Assembly: GCA_001791045.1 (NCBI GenBank)
Contig: MGDT01000002.1
Coordinates: 1-36,047, forward strand
Direction: 5' to 3'
DNA from: Candidatus Uhrbacteria bacterium RIFCSPHIGHO2_01_FULL_63_20
GTDB lineage: Bacteria > Patescibacteriota > Patescibacteriia > UBA9934 > GWF2-40-263
Length of the DNA: 36,047 bases
A program made the position numbers and the translations under genes. The notes beneath the pieces are model-generated. The model was not told where the DNA came from. It ran no database searches and saw only the letters and a list, made by a program, of their open reading frames with translations. Shown one piece after another: positions 20,063 to 26,089 of the stretch. The stretch's first letter is position 1, and the number at the start of each line of letters is the position of its first letter.

Positions 20063-20807
20063 GGAGGCACGAGGCCTTGTTGGGGCCTTGAACGTGGGCA
20101 TGAGTTTCGTCATCAGGCAACTGAATGACAGCGGAACCGTTGGAGGCGCCTTGCACGCGATGCGCAAGGCGGCTGGTTGGACGCTGTCCGAAATGGCCGC
20201 GAAGACCAAGATCCCTAAGCCGGTGCTCGACGCGATCGAACGCGACGCCCACGACCGCCTCCCCGCGCCCCTCTACGCCCGGCAGTATCTCAAGACCTAC
20301 GCAAAGGCCCTGGGCGTGGACCCCGACTATCATCTGCGCCGGTTCGATGCCGAGCGCGGCACCTGCGACTTCTTGGACGCCGCTCGGCTCCCCATCGAGC
20401 GCACGCGCGCGAGCCAGCTGTTCGTGACGAGCAAGGTGCTCAAGGTCGCCGGGTTCGCGGCCGTGGTGCTCTCGGTGTGCGGCTACCTTGGCTGGCAGAT
20501 CCAGGGGATCGTGGCCGCGCCGGACCTGGCCCTCACCTCCCCCGCGGACGGGTTCACCACGGAGGAAGCGAGCGTCCAGGTGGAAGGCGAGGCCGAACCG
20601 GACGCGCGCGTGATCGTGAACGGGGAGCGCGTGCTCCTGTCCGCCGACGGCACCTTCTCGACCTATGTGATGCTCGAACGCGGGTTGAACGTGATCGCCG
20701 TCGAAGGAGCCAAGCGCTATTCGAAGACCGCGACCGTGTGGCGCCGCGTGATCCTGGACCAGGACAGCGGTAGGACCGCGAGCGCATCGACCTATCTCAC
20801 CCCGTAA
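20049..20807 (+). CDS. RodZ-like protein: HTH, membrane helix, extracellular Ig-like domain
   Basis: A 252-residue protein. Residues about 30-100 form a Cro/RodZ-type helix-turn-helix (GGALHAMRKAAGWTLSEMAA, KTKIPKPVLDAIERDAHDRL, PLYARQYLKTYAKALGVDP). A single membrane helix follows near 130-156 (VLKVAGFAAVVLSVCGYLGW), then an outside Ig-like/glucodextranase-B-like domain (LALTSPADGFTTEEASVQVE, GEAEPDARVIVNGERVLLSA). This layout matches RodZ, which links MreB to the envelope in rods; MreB is not in the window. The start is uncertain: ATG 20049 overlaps the ftsK stop by 14 bases, while AAGGAGG at 20061-20067 and ATG 20100 give a shorter form. A terminator follows. Confidence 0.82.
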   Translation: MERDKEARGLVGALNVGMSFVIRQLNDSGTVGGALHAMRKAAGWTLSEMAAKTKIPKPVLDAIERDAHDRLPAPLYARQYLKTYAKALGVDPDYHLRRFDAERGTCDFLDAARLPIERTRASQLFVTSKVLKVAGFAAVVLSVCGYLGWQIQGIVAAPDLALTSPADGFTTEEASVQVEGEAEPDARVIVNGERVLLSADGTFSTYVMLERGLNVIAVEGAKRYSKTATVWRRVILDQDSGRTASASTYLTP

Positions 20808-20821
20808 AAAGCCCATGTGGA

Positions 20822-20846
20822 AAAGCGGCCGGACAGGCCGTTTTTT
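20822..20846 (+). terminator. Terminator of ftsK and the RodZ-like gene
   Basis: AAGCGGCC pairs with GGCCGTTT (one G-U), loop GGACA, within a run of six T. Confidence 0.85.
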
Positions 20847-20851
20847 GGTCC

Positions 20852-20879
20852 TTGCGCCCGCGAAGAGGTCTGCTAGGCT
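20852..20879 (+). promoter_or_regulatory. Promoter of recA (leaderless type)
   Basis: TTGCGC, 16-base spacer, TAGGCT with TGC before it. The ATG at 20889 is ten bases after the -10 box. No LexA-type palindrome is seen around it. Confidence 0.65.
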
Positions 20880-20888
20880 GTGGGGACT

Positions 20889-21950
<1,062 letters not shown>

Positions 21951-21952
21951 AA

Positions 21953-21982
21953 ACAAAACCGGCCCGCGAGGGTCGGTTTTGT
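21953..21982 (+). terminator. Terminator of recA
   Basis: ACAAAACCGGCCC pairs with GGGTCGGTTTTGT over 13 positions (one G-U), loop GCGA. It starts three bases after the recA stop. Confidence 0.8.
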
Positions 21983-21995
21983 CGGTCCCGGGCCA

Positions 21996-22071
21996 TGGTG
22001 GACCCAGGGGGACTCGAACCCCCAATTTCCGATGTCAAAGCGGCCGAGGTTACCTTTACCTCCATGGGCCC
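21996..22071 (-). tRNA. Aberrant tRNA, best read as tRNA-Gln (TTG)
   Basis: On the - strand an acceptor GGGCCCA/TGGGTCC, a perfect T arm GGGGG-TTCGAGT-CCCCC, discriminator A and encoded CCA are clear. The D arm is a 5-bp stem GAGGT/ACCTC with a loop AAAGGTA that has all conserved positions. The anticodon arm is faulty: only CCG/CGG pairs around CTTTGACAT. The string CTTTGAC is the usual anticodon loop of tRNA-Gln(TTG); centring the loop by pairing gives TGA instead, which would be Ser but no long variable arm is present. G3-U70 in the acceptor is the classic alanine identity pair, and no Ala anticodon is found. It may be a degraded tRNA, a tRNA with a 2-base loss in its anticodon stem, or a sequence error. 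Confidence 0.6.
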
Positions 22072-22093
22072 GGTATCCACGGGCCCTGGGAAA

Positions 22094-22129
22094 ATACAAA
22101 ACGACCCCCGATGTTATCGGGCGTCGTTT
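22094..22129 (-). terminator. Terminator of the rpsF-efp operon
   Basis: AAACGACGCCCGAT pairs with ATCGGGGGTCGTTT over 14 positions with one mismatch, loop AAC, then TTTTGTATTTT on the - strand. It lies about 95 bases after the efp stop; the stretch between holds a possible TTGACT box (near 22200) but no gene. Confidence 0.85.
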
Positions 22130-22223
22130 CGCTGACACCGGATTTAAGCCCATGGAGAGGCCTCAACCGCTAATGATATTCAACCACGTAACGAAAGAAA
22201 AGTCAATGCCGATTTGTGGACAT

Positions 22224-22787
22224 CTAACCCGCCACGCGCTCGGAGTAGGCACCGTCCTCGGTGTTCACGACGATCACGTCGCCCTCGCCCACGAAGATGG
22301 GAACCTTCACCATGAGGCCGTTGTCCATGAACGCCTCCTTGGTGACGTTGCCCGAGGCGGTGTCGCCCTTCACGGCCGGTTCGGTGTTCTTGACCGTGTA
22401 CTGGATCTTCTTGGGCAGCTGCACGGTGAGCGGGAGGTCGTTATAGGTGAGGATGGTGACCTCGATCCCTTCCTTCAGGTACTTCACGTCGTCGCCGATG
22501 TCCGAGGCCGACAGCGCGACCTGCTCGTAGGACTGGTTGTCCATGAAGGTGTACAGGTTCCCGTCGGTGAACAGGTACTGCATCTTCTTGTACTGCACAT
22601 CCTCGAAGTCCAGGTTCTCGGCGGACTTGAAGTTGTTCTCCACCATCTTGCCGCTCTTGAGATTCTTCATGCGCGTGCGCACGAACGAGCTCCCCTTGCC
22701 CGGGGAGACGCGCTGGAAATCCATCACGATCCACAGGTCGCCCTCGTAGCGGATGACGGTGCCTTTCTTGATGTCGTTGGGGGACAT
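22224..22787 (-). CDS. efp: Translation elongation factor P
   Basis: A 187-residue EF-P, which enters the ribosomal E site and rescues stalling at consecutive prolines. The three domains are complete: N-terminal KOW-like part (SPNDIKKGTVIRYEGDLWIV), OB domain II and C-terminal OB domain III (GNVTKEAFMDNGLMVKVPIF, GDVIVVNTEDGAYSERV). The tip loop reads VSPGKGSSF, with Lys31 at the place that carries beta-lysine in E. coli (Lys34). The gene follows epmA with a 66-base repeat-rich gap. Presence of the EpmA-like ligase next door suggests Lys31 is modified here. The proline-rich surface proteins of this window would be natural clients. Confidence 0.97.
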   Translation of the reverse strand: MSPNDIKKGTVIRYEGDLWIVMDFQRVSPGKGSSFVRTRMKNLKSGKMVENNFKSAENLDFEDVQYKKMQYLFTDGNLYTFMDNQSYEQVALSASDIGDDVKYLKEGIEVTILTYNDLPLTVQLPKKIQYTVKNTEPAVKGDTASGNVTKEAFMDNGLMVKVPIFVGEGDVIVVNTEDGAYSERVAG

Positions 22788-22793
22788 AGGGGG

Positions 22794-22858
22794 AGTGCGT
22801 AGGTGGTAGTGCGTAGGGTAGAAAATTCTACGTACTACAAACTACGTACTACGCACTA
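22794..22858. repeat. Direct and inverted AGTGCGTAG/GTAGTACGTAG repeats upstream of efp
   Basis: The gap between epmA and efp consists of short repeats: AGTGCGTAG twice in one direction, and CTACGTACTAC twice plus CTACGCACT in the other. The halves are imperfect reverse complements around AGAAAATTCT, so a long hairpin can form in the efp leader. Its end overlaps the last codon(s) of epmA. Role unknown. Confidence 0.7.
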
Positions 22859-23845
22859 ATTGAATAACCTCTTCGCCGGGAACAACAGCACGTCCCCGAT
22901 TTCCTTGGTGCCCACGCACAGCATGTGGAGCCGATCGAGCCCCAGGGCGTTGCCGTACGTCGGAGAACGGACGGATGGTAGCAGCGCGAGCAATTCCTCG
23001 TCAACGGGGAACGCTCTCTTTCCGGCCTCGCGCCGCTCCTCGATCTCCTTTTCGAACCGCCGGCGCTGTTCCGTCGCGTCGGTGAGTTCCGTGAAGCCGT
23101 TGGAGATCTCCAGCCCGTCCACGTACAGCTCCACGCGCTGCGCATACTTCCCATCCGGCGTAAGCGCCGCGAGCGCGGCCTGATACGCGGGGTAATCGTA
23201 GACGAAGGTCGGGGCGTTCCCGATCGCCGGCTCGGCTTTTGCCAGGAACAGCCGGTAGAACAGGTCGGACTCCGTATCAGAAGCGTCGTGATGGATACCG
23301 AGCCGGTCGCAGGCCTTTCGCAGCTCGTCCGACGTCGCCGAATCGAGGTCCACACCGGCCGTCTCGAGCAGAAGGTCTCGCACCCGGACGCGACGAAACA
23401 GTTGGACACCTACTTGTCCTGACCGGGACATGTGCGTGTCAAGCATTTCACGACACACATATTGGACCAACGCTTCGGTCTCATCCATCATTTCCCGATA
23501 ATCCCCGCCCTGCTTGTACCACTCGAGCATGGTGAACTCGGGATTATGGGTGCCGCCCAGGTTCTCGTCGTTTCGAAACACCCGCGCCAAGGTGAAGATC
23601 TTCTCCATTCCCTGGCCAAGCAGCTTCTTCATGGAAAACTCCGGGCTCGTGATGAGCGCTCCGGCGCGATCCTGCTCACCAGGCGCCTTCAGGACCGTCT
23701 CGAAATGCGTGAGATTGGGAGAAACATCCGGACTCGCGACGAGGGTGGGCGTTTCCACCTCCACGTAGCCCCGAGACCGAAAGAACGACCGGGTCAGGTC
23801 GTTCAATCGTTGGCGTTCGATGGCGATTTCCGCGACCGGACGCAT
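22856..23845 (-). CDS. epmA: EF-P lysine ligase EpmA (PoxA/GenX), LysRS-like
   Basis: A 329-residue class II synthetase core of the lysyl-tRNA synthetase type, lacking the N-terminal anticodon-binding OB domain; this is the size and form of EpmA (E. coli 325 residues). Motifs: VEVETPTLVASPDVSPN (motif 1), FTLARVFRNDENLGGTHNPE then FTMLEWY (motif 2), VELYVDGLEISNGFTELTD, and the motif 3 end GNALGLDRLHML. EpmA activates lysine (best (R)-beta-lysine) and attaches it to the EF-P tip lysine. It starts three bases after rpsR and is followed by efp, so enzyme and substrate are co-encoded. The aminomutase EpmB that supplies beta-lysine is not in the window. A truncated LysRS for another use is the alternative reading. 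Confidence 0.9.
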   Translation of the reverse strand: MRPVAEIAIERQRLNDLTRSFFRSRGYVEVETPTLVASPDVSPNLTHFETVLKAPGEQDRAGALITSPEFSMKKLLGQGMEKIFTLARVFRNDENLGGTHNPEFTMLEWYKQGGDYREMMDETEALVQYVCREMLDTHMSRSGQVGVQLFRRVRVRDLLLETAGVDLDSATSDELRKACDRLGIHHDASDTESDLFYRLFLAKAEPAIGNAPTFVYDYPAYQAALAALTPDGKYAQRVELYVDGLEISNGFTELTDATEQRRRFEKEIEERREAGKRAFPVDEELLALLPSVRSPTYGNALGLDRLHMLCVGTKEIGDVLLFPAKRLFN

Positions 23846-23848
23846 GAC

Positions 23849-24076
23849 TTAGCGCTGGACGAACGGCACGAGCGCCATGATGCGCGCGCGCTTCACGGCG
23901 TTGGCGAGCTGGCGCTGGTGCTTTTGGCACACGCCGCTCCTCTTGCGGGACACGATCTTCGCGAAACTCGACAGGAACCGACGGATGAGGCCGGTGTCCT
24001 TGTAGTCGATCTCGTCGATCTTGTTCGCGCAGAAGTAGCAGTGACGCTGCTTCGCGATGGGAGACTTGGGTTTCAT
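23849..24076 (-). CDS. rpsR: 30S ribosomal protein bS18
   Basis: A 75-residue bS18, which pairs with bS6 on the platform of the small subunit. Signature: CYFCANKIDEIDYKDTGLIR then FLSSFAKIVSRKRSGVC, KHQRQLANAVKRARIMALVP. The CYFC pair plus the later Cys and His could form a zinc site, as in some bS18 proteins. Third gene in the classical order rpsF-ssb-rpsR. Confidence 0.97.
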   Translation of the reverse strand: MKPKSPIAKQRHCYFCANKIDEIDYKDTGLIRRFLSSFAKIVSRKRSGVCQKHQRQLANAVKRARIMALVPFVQR

Positions 24077-24082
24077 ATGGAG

Positions 24083-24544
24083 TTAAAAAGGGATGTCTTC
24101 GACCTTGATTTCGTCATCGGGATTCGGGGCCGGGTCGTCCTTCGGCTTGGGTGGAGCCGCGAACGGCTTCCCCCCTTCGCTGAAGCTTCGGGGGGCTGCG
24201 GCGCCACCAGAGCCCGCTCGGTCCAGGATGATCACGTTGTCGGCGATGATCTCGGTGGTGCGGCGCTTTTGCCCGTCCTGCCCTTCCCATTCGCGGGTCT
24301 GCAAGCGCCCTTCCACGTACACCTTGCGGCCCTTGGCGAGGTAGGAGCCGCAGATCTCGGCGAGCTTGGCCCAGGCCACGCAGTTGTGGAACTCGGCCGC
24401 CTCCTGCTTGGCGCCGGCGGCGTCGGTCCAGGTGCGGTTGGTGGCGACGCCGAAGGAGCACACGCTCTGGCCCGACGCGGTCTGGCGCAGTTCCGGGTCG
24501 CGGGTGACGTTGCCCAGGATCGTGGCGCGGTTCAAGGAGTACAT
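24083..24544 (-). CDS. ssb: Single-stranded DNA-binding protein
   Basis: A 153-residue SSB. The OB fold is clear (YSLNRATILGNVTRDPELRQ, SFGVATNRTW, AAEFHNCVAWAKLAEICGSY, KGRKVYVEGRLQTREWEGQD), followed by a disordered Gly/Pro linker and the conserved acidic tip EIKVEDIPF, which recruits repair and replication partners. It lies between rpsF (one-base gap) and rpsR, the standard arrangement. Confidence 0.98.
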   Translation of the reverse strand: MYSLNRATILGNVTRDPELRQTASGQSVCSFGVATNRTWTDAAGAKQEAAEFHNCVAWAKLAEICGSYLAKGRKVYVEGRLQTREWEGQDGQKRRTTEIIADNVIILDRAGSGGAAAPRSFSEGGKPFAAPPKPKDDPAPNPDDEIKVEDIPF

Positions 24545-24545
24545 A

Positions 24546-25055
24546 CTAGATCCCCTTGGTCACGTCCGTGTCCAGGATCTCGTCGAGCTTCTTGTCGAGC
24601 TCCTCGATGGACATGGCCGGTTCGCCGACCTTCACCGCGGCAGGAGCGGCGGAAAGAACCGGAGCGGGGGCGCGCGAGGGGGCGGGGCGGCGGTCGGCGC
24701 GTTCCTCGCGGGCTTCCTCGGAAAGCGGAGCGACGTAGGCCGTGAGCTCCGCCTTCTTCTTCTCATCCCCGGGCTTGGCCGAAAGGATGGTGTGGCGCAG
24801 CACTTCGTCGCACAGCGAGAGGGCGCGATCAAGCGCGGCCATCGCGGCGGGCTCGGCCTCGAAGAAGGTGAGCACGTAGGTGCCGTAGCGCGACCCCTTG
24901 ATAGGGTACGCGAGCTTGAGGCGGCCAAGCACGGTGGTCTTCACGATGCTCCCACCCGCTCGCTCGACCATCCCGGTCACGGTCTTCGCCACGCCTTCTA
25001 TCTCGTTCTCGGCGTAGCGGCTCGGGATGATATAGAGGAATTCGTACATCTTCAT
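24546..25055 (-). CDS. rpsF: 30S ribosomal protein bS6 with long C-terminal extension
   Basis: A 169-residue bS6; the usual length is 95-135. Residues 1-100 are the ferredoxin-like fold (MYEFLYIIPSRYAENEIEGV, GRLKLAYPIKGSRYGTYVLT, LDRALSLCDEVLRHTIL). The extension is Arg/Ala/Pro-rich and ends in a predicted helix SIEELDKKLDEILDTDVTKG, a tail also typical of Patescibacterial bS6 as far as I recall. First gene of the rpsF-ssb-rpsR-epmA-efp unit, with a good promoter and a structured leader that may bind the S6-S18 complex. ATG 25049 (MYEF) is an alternative start. Confidence 0.97.
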   Translation of the reverse strand: MKMYEFLYIIPSRYAENEIEGVAKTVTGMVERAGGSIVKTTVLGRLKLAYPIKGSRYGTYVLTFFEAEPAAMAALDRALSLCDEVLRHTILSAKPGDEKKKAELTAYVAPLSEEAREERADRRPAPSRAPAPVLSAAPAAVKVGEPAMSIEELDKKLDEILDTDVTKGI

Positions 25056-25066
25056 ACATCTGGCCC

Positions 25067-25094
25067 CCGAAGGAGCAGCCCCGGAGGGCTTCGG
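25067..25094 (-). promoter_or_regulatory. Possible S6:S18-binding leader hairpin of rpsF
   Basis: On the - strand CCGAA pairs with TTCGG, enclosing a second stem GCCC/GGGC with loop TCCG and an unpaired TGCTC on one side. rpsF leaders in many bacteria carry a hairpin with a bulged CCG that binds the S6:S18 complex for feedback control; position and the CCG agree, but the match is only by eye. Confidence 0.4.
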
Positions 25095-25117
25095 ACAGAT
25101 TAAGAATAATCGCGGGC

Positions 25118-25146
25118 ATCGTAGCGGACGCTCGCGATTCGGTCAA
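25118..25146 (-). promoter_or_regulatory. Promoter of the rpsF operon
   Basis: TTGACC, 17-base spacer, TACGAT on the - strand, leader of about 55 bases. The -35 box lies five bases after the stop of the surface-protein operon, with no terminator between, so read-through from that operon into rpsF is possible. Confidence 0.8.
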
Positions 25147-25150
25147 CCCT

Positions 25151-26086
25151 CTAGCGTACGACCACCCACCCCTCCCCTTCCTTCTTCAGCCGATACGGGG
25201 CGCTCTCCCCGCCGTTGCCGACGATCACGTCCACCGTCGCCTTGGGAGCATCCGTCTTCACCTCGAGGAGGTCGAGTTCCTGGTCGGAGAGGTCGCCCGG
25301 GCTCCAGATGCCGCGACTCGCGCGCGCGTCGGCGTCCACGGCGTAGATGAGCGCGTTATGCATGGCCGCGTCGAACGGGACGTAGATCGGGAAGGCGTTC
25401 ACGCGCGAGCGGTCCGCCCCGAGGACGCGCGACGAGAACCGCACGCGCAGGGCGCGCGCGAGCGCGGGGTGGGTGAGACGCATCCCCGCCGCGGCGTCGA
25501 TGTCGGAGAAGGCGAATCTCCCGGCCTCGTCGGTCCGCACGGCCGTGTCCCCCGCGGCAAGGTCCACGCCCGCGACCGGCACGGAGGAGATCGGATCCAC
25601 CACGGCCCCGGAAAGCGACAGGCGCACCGGACGCGCCGCGGGGCGCTCCGGGAAGAACCGGTCGAACGCCCCCACGCTCTGGTTCACGAGCACGCCGGCG
25701 AAGAAGGAGATCGCGAGCGCCGCGAGGCACGCGGCCATGGCGTTGCGTCCGTGCCGATGGCGCTTGCGCTCCGCCCGGTCCGCCTTCACCCCGAGACGCA
25801 CGCCGTTCACGGCGAGCAGGACGATGACGGTGAGGAACACGAACATGGACAGCGCGAACGCGGGCGGCACGACCGCGTCGGCGCGAGAGACGAACAGCCC
25901 GCCGCTCATGAGGCTCCGGACCTCCTCTGTTTCCCGATCCACGTACAGGAGCGCGTCGGAGCGCGTGCCGTCTTCCCCGACCACGGTGATCGTGTGCATC
26001 CCCGATGGCACGTCCGAGACGACCTGCGCGGACCATTCCCCGCTCTCGTCGGCCGTGGCTTGCGTGACCCATTCTTGTTCTGGCAT
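25151..26086 (-). CDS. Membrane-anchored C-terminal part of the interrupted surface protein
   Basis: A 311-codon frame in the same phase as the upstream gene, separated only by TAG and one Asp codon. Residues 1-55 are the second half of an Ig-like domain (WVTQATADESGEWSAQVVSD, GMHTITVVGEDGTRSDALLY). Two membrane helices follow (about 75-98, ALSMFVFLTVIVLLAVNG; about 114-135, MAACLAALAISFFAGVLVNQ) with a basic loop between them (KADRAERKRHRHGR), then a carboxypeptidase-regulatory-like beta domain (LSLSGAVVDPISSVPVAGVD, RTDEAGRFAFSDIDAA). The ATG has no usable ribosome binding site (AGGAT is two bases away), so independent start is doubtful. As one protein with the upstream frame it would be about 1127 residues and membrane anchored. 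Confidence 0.75.
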   Translation of the reverse strand: MPEQEWVTQATADESGEWSAQVVSDVPSGMHTITVVGEDGTRSDALLYVDRETEEVRSLMSGGLFVSRADAVVPPAFALSMFVFLTVIVLLAVNGVRLGVKADRAERKRHRHGRNAMAACLAALAISFFAGVLVNQSVGAFDRFFPERPAARPVRLSLSGAVVDPISSVPVAGVDLAAGDTAVRTDEAGRFAFSDIDAAAGMRLTHPALARALRVRFSSRVLGADRSRVNAFPIYVPFDAAMHNALIYAVDADARASRGIWSPGDLSDQELDLLEVKTDAPKATVDVIVGNGGESAPYRLKKEGEGWVVVR

Positions 26087-26089
26087 ATC

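Noticed and set aside
22000-22210. A small RNA gene between the aberrant tRNA and efp, started by a TTGACT box near 22200
   Set aside because: The -35-like box has no good -10 partner at 16-18 bases, and the hairpin at 22094-22129 is explained as the operon terminator.
22794-22858. CRISPR-like array
   Set aside because: The units are 9-11 bases with no regular spacers and no cas genes are present.
22856-23845. Annotation as full lysyl-tRNA synthetase
   Set aside because: The N-terminal anticodon-binding OB domain is missing, the length equals EpmA, and it is next to efp.
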